Part shown: one piece after another, positions 22,201-32,217 of the stretch
Layout: the number at the start of each line of letters is the position of its first letter
How positions within the stretch are numbered: the first letter of the stretch is position 1
Assembly (NCBI RefSeq): GCF_003086295.3
Contig: NC_092052.1
Span: forward strand, 73,649,559 to 73,713,558
From: Arachis hypogaea
Taxonomy: Eukaryota > Streptophyta > Magnoliopsida > Fabales > Fabaceae
Length of the DNA stretch: 64,000 nt
Direction of reading: 5' to 3'
Notes under the pieces: model-generated
Databases searched by the model: none
Told to the model about the DNA's origin: nothing
Seen by the model: only the letters and a program-made list of their open reading frames with translations
Program-made: the position numbers and the translations under genes

Positions 22201-23236
22201 GATTATTCACAACTTTGCAAATTGAATGGTCCTTTGTTCTTTCTGGTTGCAATTTTTTTAATTCATGTCCTTGTAACTCCAATTTCTATGGCAATAGGCT
22301 TGAATTTTGAGATTGTGATAATAAGCTTTGATATTGGCATTTTGACTTATATGATGCTGTCAAATTCTTGAAGATGATATATTTCTAGTGACTTATTTGT
22401 GTACTCATTTCAATTGTTGGATTTTCCAGTTTGAGGGATACAAGTTTGATCCAAATGGAGAATATGTTCGGCGCTGGCTTCCTGAACTTTCTAGATTGCC
22501 AACTGAATGGATACATCATCCATGGAATGCACCTGAATCTGTACTCCAAGCTGCTGGAATCGAACTTGGTTCTAACTACCCTCTTCCAATTGTAGGAATA
22601 GATGCAGCAAAAGCAAGACTTCAAGAAGCACTTATACAAATGTGGCAACTAGAAGCAGCTTCAAGAGCAGCAATCGAAAATGGAGTTGAGGAAGGGCTTG
22701 GAGACTCCACCGAATTGGCCCCCATTGCTTTCCCTGAAGACATACAGATGGAGGAAAGCCATGAACCTGTTAGGAACAATCCCCCGGTTGGTCCTAGGCG
22801 TTACGAGGATCAGATGGTCCCCAGTATGACTTCTTCCCTGGTGAGGGTGGAAGAGGAAGAGGCTTCCTCAGATCTTCGAAACTTGGCAGAAGAAAGCAGA
22901 GCTGAAGTGCCAACTAATGCAACTGCACAACAAAATGCAAGAGAGACGGTGAACCAAGGAGTGTTGCAGAATGTTAATAGAAACACACAAGTACAGCATA
23001 ATAATACTACAGCGTGGCTGAGAAATGCGGCTGAAGATTCGACAGCAGAATCTTCAAGTAGTACTAGGAGAGAAAGGGATGGAGGAGTAGTTCCAGTATG
23101 GTCTCCCCCGTCTTCTAGTTATGCAGAGCCATTTGTAGATGATGAGAGTGGAATAGGAGCCAGTTCATCATACTTGCAGAATCATCCTCAGTCGCACAGA
23201 TTAATGAATTGGACACGTCTACCTCAAACTGGGTGA
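19214..23236 (+). CDS. CRY1: Cryptochrome 1, blue-light photoreceptor (4 exons, 682 aa)
   Basis: Exons are 19214-19529, 20070-20288, 21157-21863 and 22430-23236, all with GT-AG introns (540, 868 and 566 bp), giving 682 residues against 681 in Arabidopsis CRY1. The N-terminus has the photolyase-like start (IVWFRRDLRVEDNPAL) that holds the antenna-binding fold. The FAD domain includes WRQGRTGYPLVDAGMRELW. The tryptophan electron-transfer triad is present at W318, W371 and W394 (W324/W377/W400 in Arabidopsis), and Asp390 stands where the flavin N5-facing Asp is. The C-terminal tail carries DQMVP at 541-545, an acidic run and STAES at 618-622, the DAS motifs of plant cryptochromes. CRY1 acts mainly in the nucleus, where its light-activated tail inhibits the COP1/SPA ubiquitin ligase, promoting de-etiolation. 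No disabling change is seen. The splice sites are inferred from sequence and homology. Confidence 0.97.
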
Positions 23237-24050
23237 GATTTCTCAAAGCACTTAGTTCTTTTTACTTGCAGAATCATCTTATGTATAAATCCTGCCAGCC
23301 ATTTTCATTCATGTGTCCTATTTTCCAATCATTCACAAGGTGTTTGAAAACATTTTGAGCAAGAGTAATGAATTCAATTCTATTGTAAACTCAAATCCAT
23401 GTGTTGGAACACCTTGTGTTATTATTAATGAATTGAATTATGATTTCGGAAACTAAAGCATAAAAATTCTTCTTTCCAATTGTTCTTTGCAGTTAGATTC
23501 GTCACATCACATGCTTTCTTTCTGCGTCTCTTTTTCTTTTTCACTTTCTGGTTCTTCTTATGTGAAGAGTGAACTGAAGTATTATTCACTTTTACTAGGA
23601 AAATCATCAAATCTATTCCAATTTCCTCCTTCTTGTTATGCTATTACAATTAACAAAATGATTGCAGGTAATCTGCATCCAAATCAAGCAGATTAGAACC
23701 CCGCAGGTGACAAATGCATTCACAAATCTTCTTTACCAGAAAAGTCGGGACGACGAACTCAATCCATGTTCATTTCCACTGGAAACAAACTCTGCTGCTC
23801 ATTTCCTACATCATAATCCAGACTCGACATATGTTTAGCGACTGACCTTCAATTTGTATGGAAAATTTCGATTCCTACACAGTGCAGCTTCGTCTGCGGT
23901 CCCTCTTGCTTTTCGTGTACAATATTTGTAGGCTCCTATCCTACTTGTATAGTAATATATATTTTGTGCAGTGAGGGAGAAAGAGTCGCTGTAATAGGAT
24001 CTCTGGCTCTCAAATAAACTCAAGTTTGCTCTTATATAAAAGTTAAGCCA
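23237..24050 (+). other. CRY1 3' untranslated region, with a possible terminal intron
   Basis: No further conserved coding sequence. The stop codon overlaps a plausible donor (ACTGG|GTGAGA). An acceptor-like ttgcag lies at about 23662-23667. Splicing there would still give TG-stop, because the next bases are gtaa, so the protein is the same with or without that intron. Confidence 0.55.
24013..24018 (+). terminator. Candidate CRY1 polyadenylation signal (AATAAA)
   Basis: AATAAA lies about 780 bp after the stop codon, followed by T-rich sequence. Other AT-rich variants are nearby, so the exact site is uncertain. Confidence 0.45.
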
Positions 24051-24059
24051 GATATATTA

Positions 24060-24552
24060 TACTTTTATGATCCCTCCTTTGGTTACATATTATGGCCTGT
24101 ATAACACTTTTCAGCACTATTGGAAATTGCAGTTATCTTGGTGCACATATTAATGAAGCTTATCCATAGGTCATACTAAACTTATATGCGATAGGATATA
24201 GCATTACAAGTATATCTAATTACGTAATAATACTTCACTACAAATAATTATATTTTATATTCATTGCTTAAAAAGTTATCTAAAATAATGAATGTAATTA
24301 AATGATTGCGTAAAATATTTTACACCGTCAATATATTAAAATTAAATTCTAGAATATAAATACAGAGATAAAGATTAAAAATACATAAAATTATCTCAGG
24401 ATTTACTGTGTTTGTTTTCCTATCAATATGTTCAAATACATTTATGTATCTCTATGTCTCTGTACAAGTCTTGTTACAAGTACCATACAAAAGAGATACC
24501 GAAAATGCTAGAACTTATCTATAAGGAATACAAAAAAGACATTGCTAAATTG
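24060..24552. other. AT-rich intergenic DNA between CRY1 and the copia element
   Basis: I see no gene, RNA or repeat boundary apart from the imperfect target duplication AATTG at 24548-24552, next to the copia LTR. Confidence 0.5.
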
Positions 24553-25228
24553 TGTTAGAAAAATTAAGGTTCAATAAGAATCTATCTAATAGTGGAAGCA
24601 CAAAAAATAATTTTTTCACAACCTGTGCAATTAAATAGACAACTCCAAAGATACTCTAAGTAGTAAATATAATAGCAGAAATTAAATAATCAAACACTAG
24701 ATTTTTTATCGTGGAAAAATCCCCCAAAAGAGGGACAAAAAAATCCACCAAATTTGGTCCAGTAAAATCTTTCACTATCAAAATAATGGGTACACAATCA
24801 GTATTTCTAGTAGCACTAGTGCATCTCAACAATCAACAAAATACATAATTAAAACTGATAGAATCAACATAAACCCTCCACGAAGTGACTATCTCAAATC
24901 AGACAAAAGAGAAGACAATACAACTAGCAAATTATATTCTAATAATGTTTATCTCTACATCAGGAACAACATACTAAAATTTCATAAAAAATGAAACAAG
25001 TTTACAAATTTAATGTGTGAAGCATTGGACTGCCCTTTTCCTTTTTCTTCTTCTCTTTTCTCGATGCCAAAACCCTCTCTCCATATCTGTTTTCGTTTTC
25101 TTTCTTTTAAAATATGGAAGACACTAATACTCTCTCTCTCTTTTGTTTTTCTTTTATATGGCTTTGAGCCACTTCTTTTCCTTTTTATTTAAAGTGTGGG
25201 TCTCACTTGAGTTGGAGACCCACTAATA
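24553..25228 (-). repeat. 3' LTR of the copia element (676 bp)
   Basis: Aligns with 50137-50808, from tgttagaaaaattaaggtt at the low end to ggagacccactaata at the high end. The terminal dinucleotide at the high end is TA on both copies. The purine-rich tract (GTGAGAGAGATT on the - strand, 25229-25240) lies just inside it. The two LTRs differ at many sites, so the insertion is old. Confidence 0.85.
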
Positions 25229-25239
25229 AATCTCTCTCA

Positions 25240-27154
25240 CGTACTTAAGTCAGAATAGGCTGTTCTACTAATTTCGCTTTCTCTTTGCAAGAATCAAACT
25301 TCATTGCAGGTAAACTCTTAGTTATCATATCTGGATCATTGTTATTAGTATAGATCTTCTTAAGTGCATATGACTTCATCTCAAGCACTTGACGTATCTA
25401 ATGATACCTCACCTCTATATGCTTCGATCTAGAATGAAATATTGAATTCTTACTGAGATGGATAGTACTTTGACTGTCATAAAATAATACAAGCTTCTCT
25501 TGATTGATGCCTAACTCTTGTAGAAATTTCTTTATCCACAAAAGTTCCTTAGAAGCTTTAACAATAGCAACGTATTCTGCCTCTGTAGTAGATAAAGTAA
25601 CACATTTCTGAAGTCGAGATTGCCATAATACAGCTTCCCTTGCAAAAGTCATCATATAACCAGAAGTAAACTTCCTTGAATCAAGATCCCCAACCATATC
25701 TACATCTGTGTAATCACCTAACACAAGTTGGCCACTCCCAAAACATAAAAAACTCTGGAAATACCATTAAGGTATCTGAGAATCCATTTCACTGCTTGCC
25801 AGTGTTTCTTGTTAGGATTAAAGAGAAAATGACTAAAAACTCCAACAGCATGAGCAATATCCGGCCTGGTACAAATCATAGCATATATCAAACTGCCAAC
25901 CACAAATGCATATAGAATCTTCTTCATTTCTTATTTTTCTTTCTCACTTGTAGGACATTGCTACAAACTCAGCTTGAAATGACTAGCAAGTGGAGTACTA
26001 ACAGGTTTGGAATTACTCTTGTTAAACCTCTCTAAAACCTTCTCAATATACTTCTGCTGTGAGAATCACAATTTCCCATTCTTCCTGTCACAAGTGATGC
26101 TCATGCTAAGGATTTTCTTTGCAGGACCCAAATCATTCATAGCAAAGAATTGGTTTAAGTCTTTCTTAAGACTTTCAATATTCTTAGCATCATGACCAAT
26201 AATCAACATGTCATCAACATAAAACAAGAGAATTATAAAATCACCATTAGAGAATTTCTTAACATACACACAATAATCAGAAGAAGTCTTACCATACCCA
26301 TGACCTTTTACGAAGGAATCAAACTTCGTGTACCACTACCTTGGTGCTTACTTCAGCCCATATACGCTCTTCTTAACTTGCATACAAGATGCTCCTTTTC
26401 TTTAACTTCGAAACCCTCTCGTTGCTCCATATAAATTTCTTTATCTATGTCACCATGAAGGAATACTGTCTTCACATCAATCTATTCAACCTCTAAATTT
26501 AAACTAGCCGCTAATCCAAATACAACTTGAATAGAGGACATCTTCACAACTGGAGAAAAAATCTCCTCAAGATCAATACCTTTCTTCTGCTCAAAGCCTT
26601 TCACAACCAACCAAACTTTGTACCTTGGTCGTGAGATATTTTCATCCGCTTTCAATTTGAACACCAATTTATTCTTGAATGCTCTCTTACTACTCGACAA
26701 CTTCATCAATTCAAACGTATAATTCTCATGCAAGGATTGATTTCTTCTTGCATGGCCTTCAACCAATCTTCTTTATGTTCATCAGACATAGCTTCTTGGT
26801 AGCACTCTGGTTCTTCAGTCTCAGTGCTCATTACATACTCATGAGTATTTCGGAGAAAGATGACGCTCTCTAGTATATCTTCTCAACTTAGGCTCAACTG
26901 ATGGTTCAGGTGAAACTTCAATATCTAGTGGAACTTTTGCATCTGATACCTCAGGTTAAGGTGTAGGTTCATCAAATAAATCATCACCATCATTATCATC
27001 TTGTATATCTCCCCCATTAACAAGAGGTCTAGTGGAAGGACTAGGTTCATTATCAGCAGAATATCTAACAATTATTGTTGGCTTATCTATCTTCTCAAGA
27101 TCTTCAATAGTTTGGTCTTCAAGAAAAAATCACATCTCGGTTTCTAATTATTTT
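25240..27154 (-). pseudogene. Copia pol, RT and RNase H half (broken)
   Basis: RT begins near 26770 (AFKNKLVFKLKADE, YKVWLVVKGFEQKKGIDLEE). The catalytic YVDD is encoded at about 26210-26221. RTDIAHAV-like sequence (CTRPDIAHAVGVFSHFL) is near 25850. RNase H spans 25724-25398 with DYTDVD, TEAEYVA and DSQSTIHLSKNS. The linker between integrase and RT lies at 26770-27154. Several stops and frameshifts (about 26767, 26065 and 25725) separate open segments. The reading continues toward integrase only across the nested array, at 48034. Confidence 0.88.
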
Positions 27155-27159
27155 GTTGA
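27155..27159. repeat. Left target-site duplication of the nested array (GTTGA)
   Basis: Identical to 48029-48033 on the other side of the array. A single copy at both outer ends shows that the whole 20.9 kb behaves as one insertion. Confidence 0.93.
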
Positions 27160-27599
27160 TGTAAGACCTAGAATACTTGAAAAGTCTTATCATGATCAAG
27201 TCTCAAATCCTACAGTTATTTATAGCCTTAATTTCAGAGCTCATTTTATTAAAGATAATTGAGGCAAGTTTTGATTTATTGGATTTGAGATAAGTTATGA
27301 TTATTATCCAATTTTATAATTATTGGATTATTTTCTATATTTAAAGTATAAGGTTGATAGTTATGAAATAATAAGGATTTTATATGATTTGGATTAGATA
27401 AGTAATATTTTAAATATTAATATTGTTATTTTGGAAAATAAAGAAATTAAGTATATTATTTCTAATTATTTGGTTGGGACATTTTATTGAAAATAATTTG
27501 TAAAAATGAGGAGTAAATAGTATTTTCTATATACAATTAGTGTTGGATTTAATTGGGGTTTCAATTACTATATTATCCCTGTTTTTAAGTGAAATTACT

Positions 27600-27640
27600 A
27601 AAATATCCCTAACCCTAATTTTACTCAAAAACCCTAACCC
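27600..27640 (+). promoter_or_regulatory. Telo-box motifs (AACCCTAA) in LARD LTR, possible promoter elements
   Basis: Two AACCCTAA motifs lie 19 bp apart just ahead of the GC-rich block, and the same pair is in LTR 2 and LTR 3. Telo-boxes are known elements of plant promoters. That these drive the LTR promoter is inference, and no clear TATA box accompanies them. Confidence 0.35.
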
Positions 27641-30373
27641 AGTTACCCGGTTCCCCTGAGCCCAGCAGCAGCAACACTTCCCCTTTCCCAAATCAAAGCG
27701 CAGCCACACCTCCACCCCTGCTTCATCCCCTTCGGTGTAACGCACCCTCAGTCCCTATTTTAGCGCCGCAACCCTCCTTACAGCCGCCACCCTTTCTTCT
27801 TCCTTTTAGCAAACCTGCAACACGACAACTTCAGAGAAGAAACGGAAATAAAAAAGGGGGAAACTGAGCCAGAATGAGGGAAGGAGAGGAAAGAATGGCG
27901 TCGCCGGCGTGTCGGGCTTCACCACCGCCGTCGCATCGCTGTCGTCAGCCCTGCGAGTTGTCACCCGCACCGCTGCCGTCGAATCTCCACAATGCTGTCG
28001 CCACTGTTCGCGCAGAAGAGGGTTGAGGAAATAGCTGCCGTATGCGAGCTAGAGGAGCTCGTCCTCGCCGATCTGCTGCCGTTGGGATCACGTACAGGGA
28101 ACACGCGAGATGGGTGGTGCGCCGTTGGAGCCACATCGTCGTGTCCCTTACTGTCGCCGCCGCGATGGAGAGCGAGAGGCAGAGAGCTCGCGGTGGGGGA
28201 AGGGTCAAGCGCCGTCGTGCCGTGCGAAGCTATCCCCGCCGTTCCTGCCACCGTCAATGCCACCGAGGCTCCGACCGTTATCGTTGTTGAGGGAGCTCGC
28301 CGGAGTTGCTGGAGGCTGCCACCGCTCTATCTGGTCCTGTGTTGAGTTGCGCCGGTAAGCCTCTGCCGCCAGAAAACGTCCTTGCTGTTGCGTTGCCGGA
28401 GTTCTGACAGCCGGAAAACCTCGCTGCCGCTGTGGTTGTAGTCCACTGTATGGCCGCCGGAGAAAACCGCCTTGGCCGCATAAACCACCGCCGGTAAGGG
28501 TCCTTGCAGTCGGTTCTAATTCTTTCTGTTCCTAGGTTTTTATGGTTATGACGTTGTCGTGTAGTCGCGGTTGTCATGGTCGGAATTCGTCTCCACTGCT
28601 GCTTGAGGTGGCTGCCGGGCTGCCGCTGAACCGGTTTGAAGAACGCCATTGTTCCGGTTCAGCCGTTCCTCCTTCGATTCGGTAAGCGTTTCGATTTGAA
28701 AGCTTTTTCGTTATTATTCTGTTATCTCACGCTGAGGTTTGTGGCGTTAATTGCTATAAGATTGAGTTCGGTTGTTGTATGTTGCGATTAGATTTGTTGA
28801 GACTGTTGCGAAAGTGGCTTGGAGCTGAGGTTTTGGTTGCCATCCGTTCGGTTTGAGGCAGAAAGGACTCCATGAGGCGTTTGGGTTATGGAGTTGTGTT
28901 TTGAGGTAGGGGCGCTTTCCAAAAACTATATTTTGTATATTGGAAATATTACATATGGATACTGATGTGAGATATGGTGTATTTAGTGATTGTATCTACC
29001 TTATGTATTATTTGATTGACTCGAATGATTATGGATGTTTGTTTGGCTGAATTATTGTGCGGCTTTGTGAAATGTAATGTTTTGGAGTTGATTCTTTAAA
29101 GGCTTGAAATATGAGTTTAATCCGTTGAGGATTGGTTTGAATCGTGTCAATTATTCTGATGATGTGAAAGATAGAATACTTTTGAAATTCAGCCTGGGGT
29201 GCTTTAATTGATTTGGTTTTGATAAATGACTTATCGCTGAACTGATTCTTTAAAGCTTTGGAAATGAGTTAATTCGGTTGATATTGGTGTGATTTTGAAA
29301 CAGTTTCTTTGAGATGTGCCAATGAGGCGACTGTTGGATTTAGTTTGATTTTGAATTGATTTTGGATTTTGGGCTGTTGGAAAAGGATTGTGGAATGGTT
29401 TTTGTTGGGACCCGAACCGGGTGGCAAAGTCCAAGTTTTAGGAGAGATGCTGCCGGAATTTCTATAAAATCCGAGTCTTTATTGAAAGGTTGTTTGGAAA
29501 AATGATGAGTTAAAGACTTCTACTATTTTATTTGAATTATCAAGAAAAGGATGATTCATGCTTTTGAAATGAATTATTAAAGAGGAAATTGTGATTTAGT
29601 CTTGCTTCTTAAGAAAGACATTGTATCTCTTTCAGAAAAAAAGTTATTTAGATGAAACTTATGTTTTAAAGCTGTTTTAAATGTGACAAGGGCAATGCCT
29701 TTGAATTTGACTTGAGGGTTTCAATTAGAGGAGTTTCAATGACGTTGAAAGAACTTGAATGTCTATTGACAAGTTTCATTTTGAAATGTTTTGGAGAAAG
29801 GCTTTAAGTACTCTTGAACTCTGAATTCTTGCAAGACTAAAACAATTTTGAATAGTTGAAACATTCTAGAATTTATTATGGGGGTTGAAGTTGGTTTTCC
29901 TAAGTAAAGGAAACGGCTTGAAAGAAGTAAATGATTACGTGACTCGGTTTGGCTTAGATCTTATTTTATTACTCAAATCGAAAAGCCAAGGTTTTAATGA
30001 TTTTAAATGAATTTGGCAAAATGAGTTATGTTATTCTCCCCTAAAGACTTGGGACTCTGCCGAGAAACTTTTGTTATAAAATCCCATTGTTGGATGGGTG
30101 ATTTTGAATATCTCAAAGAGGCTTTTAACTTGCCATGATTATGGAAGTTTTGGAAAGAGGATGCCGAGAGTGGCATTGTTTTTAAAAGGGGAATTTACCT
30201 TGAGTAAAAGTGGCTTATGAGCCGAAATGATTTGAGAAATGAGATCTTTAAAGCAAAGGCTTAAGAGAGTTGAAACTTGATTTCGAAGTGAAATGAATTG
30301 AGAAAATGATTTATGGCTTAAATGTCGGTTTCATGAATTTGATGATTTCGAATGTGGAAGTGCTGTTTTGTTG

Positions 30374-30500
30374 TGAGCCGGAATGGCTGTGTATGATTAT
30401 ACATATTGATTGGTTCTGGATTGAAACGTGAGCCGGAATGGCCTTGAATGATATGAATATTGGCTGGTTCTGGATTGAACCGTGAGCCGAATGGCTGAGA
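30374..30500 (+). repeat. Short tandem repeats in LARD LTR
   Basis: Units of about 53 bp starting gtgagccggaatggc and ending tggttctggattgaa occur twice, followed by a third partial unit. A second pair (ataaatattcaccagtga.ggtgatgga) lies at about 30710-30768. Both are repeated at the matching places in LTR 2 (about 38357-38755) and LTR 3 (about 46580-46980). Confidence 0.7.
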
Positions 30501-31576
30501 TAGATGTTGATCCATGATTGAGAATGAAAGCATTTATGCTAAGATATTGATAAGTTGTGATGTTGCACTTCCACTATTAGAGATGAGGGTTTCCCTGGGT
30601 AGTAGCAATGGCTAGCCACCATGTGCTCCAGGTTGAGACTCGAAGCTCTATTAACCCAATGTCGTAAGTGTGGCCGGGCACTGTGAAAGGCCCGGATGAG
30701 CTCGCCCCCATAAATATTCACCAGTGATGGTGATGGATAAATATTCACCAGTGAGGGTGATGGATATGGATCATGATTATGATCAAGTTTATGATGAGTA
30801 TAACTCGAGTTGGGGATGCACGACAGAGGGACAGTCCAATGGTTAGCTACCAGGACTTGTCGGGTTGGCTCTATAACCGACAGATGATATCATCAGCCAC
30901 TAGGGACAGGCATGCATCATATGCATTTGTGTGACATTGGTTGGGTGTGCATATTATACTTGGTTTGCCTATGTGATTAATTGCTAACTGTTATACTTGT
31001 AATAACTGTTTGTTTGTGCTTGAACTTCCTAACTGTGTTTGCATCTGGGACTCTGTTGGATTGTGGTGATTGGTTGTTGGTTGGATTGTTTGGGCCTAGC
31101 GCCGTGGTTGGAAAGAGATGAACTGATGGTTGATTTCGGTTTTATGTTTCTGGTTTGGAATAAAATTATGAAAGGCTATTTTGGTTCCGCATAGATAAAC
31201 CGTTTTGAAAGGCTTTTGAGTTTTTGAGAATTGAACGGTTCTTCTTTCTGAAAAGATTTCCGACTTTACTTTCATTGTAAACCGTTGTTTTTGAAAAGAG
31301 GCATATGACGGTTATGAATCACTGGTGCGATTATCTTCATGTATCCTATTACAGTAATTCCCAAAAAGCCTCTACTGAGAACCCTTTCGAGGATGATGTT
31401 CTCACCCCCCTACATTTTTCCCCTTTCAGGATATGGGCGCAGAAGTTACGAAGAGCTTATTTAATTGTTGTTGTGATGCTCTGTATTGTTTTAGTTATGG
31501 TTTATTGTACCCTCACCTTTATCTTGATATATTCTGTAAGAGGGATAGGAATTGTATTGGATTATGCTTGTAATAA

Positions 31577-31969
31577 TATTTATATATATGTATGTATATA
31601 TATATATATATGTATGTACTCTTTATGAGTTTCTGTAAGTTGTATGGTATGTATGGATGTACGTTGTATGGTAAAAGTATTTTTGGGAGCGGTATTGCGG
31701 TTTAAAGTGTCAAACAGGCTCATATTTTAGTATTAAATAGTATAAGTGTCATCGTAATATCTGAGCTATCAGAGTTGCGCAGCCGGAAGCGTTGCCTTTG
31801 GTAGTCATATGGTATGTATGGATGTACGTTGTATGGTAAAAGTATTTTTGGGAGCGGTATTGCGGTTTAAAGTTTCAAACAGGCTCATATTTTAGTATTA
31901 AATAGTATAAGTGTCATCGTAATATCTGAGCTATCAGAGTTGCGCAGCCGGAAGCGTTGCCTTTGGTAG

Positions 31970-32003
<34 letters not shown>

Positions 32004-32190
32004 CTCTTTATGAGTTTCTGTAAGTTGTATGGTATGTATGTATGTACGTTGTATGGTAAAAGTATTTTTGGGAGCGGTATTGCGGTTTAAAGTTTCAAAT
32101 AGGCTCATATTTTAGTATTAAATAGTATAAGTGTCATCGTAATATCTGAGCTATCAGAGTTGCGCAGCCGAAAGCGTTGCCTTTGGTAGT
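31577..32190 (+). repeat. Minisatellite at 3' end of LARD LTR 1 (three units)
   Basis: Units run from gtatggtatgtatggatgtacg to gcgttgcctttggtagt. Two are about 164 bp. A longer one of about 220 bp includes an (AT)n run and gtatgtactctttatgag. The array ends in the LTR terminus. Confidence 0.85.
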
Positions 32191-32205
32191 CAGGGTATTA
32201 CATTA

Positions 32206-32217
32206 TGGTATCAGAGC
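32206..32217 (+). other. Primer-binding site 1 of LARD array (initiator tRNA-Met type)
   Basis: TGGTATCAGAGC starts three bases after the LTR end, the standard plant tRNA-Met primer site. It is fully conserved in both internal regions. Confidence 0.93.

Larger units (their letters stand above)
27160..32202 (+). repeat. LARD LTR copy 1 (5043 bp)
   Basis: First of three near-identical LTRs. An AT-rich leader of about 480 bp is followed by two AACCCTAA motifs (27611-27618, 27630-27637), a GC-rich block (about 27640-28690) with overlapping chance frames on both strands, and a long T/G-biased stretch. Near the 3' end is a minisatellite with three units. It carries the most substitutions not shared by the other two copies, for example at 28120-28160, 28775-28855 and 31100-31370. 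Confidence 0.9.

Noticed and set aside
27600..27640. Interstitial telomere repeat
   Set aside because: Only two or three AACCCTAA-like motifs, not a run of the plant telomere heptamer. Better read as telo-box motifs in an LTR.
27945..28650. Protein-coding genes in the GC-rich block of the LARD LTRs (also 35929-36561 and 44153-44785)
   Set aside because: Frames of 80-120 codons overlap on both strands, show no domain, and recur only because the LTRs are near-identical copies. High GC lowers stop frequency.
30318..30748. 145-codon - strand frame in the LARD LTRs (38296-38733, 46520-46957)
   Set aside because: It spans tandem repeats, is split by a stop in LTR 1 and has no family resemblance.
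31575..32108. Peptides with Ile-Tyr repeats near the LTR 3' ends
   Set aside because: Translation of (AT)n microsatellites; not genes.
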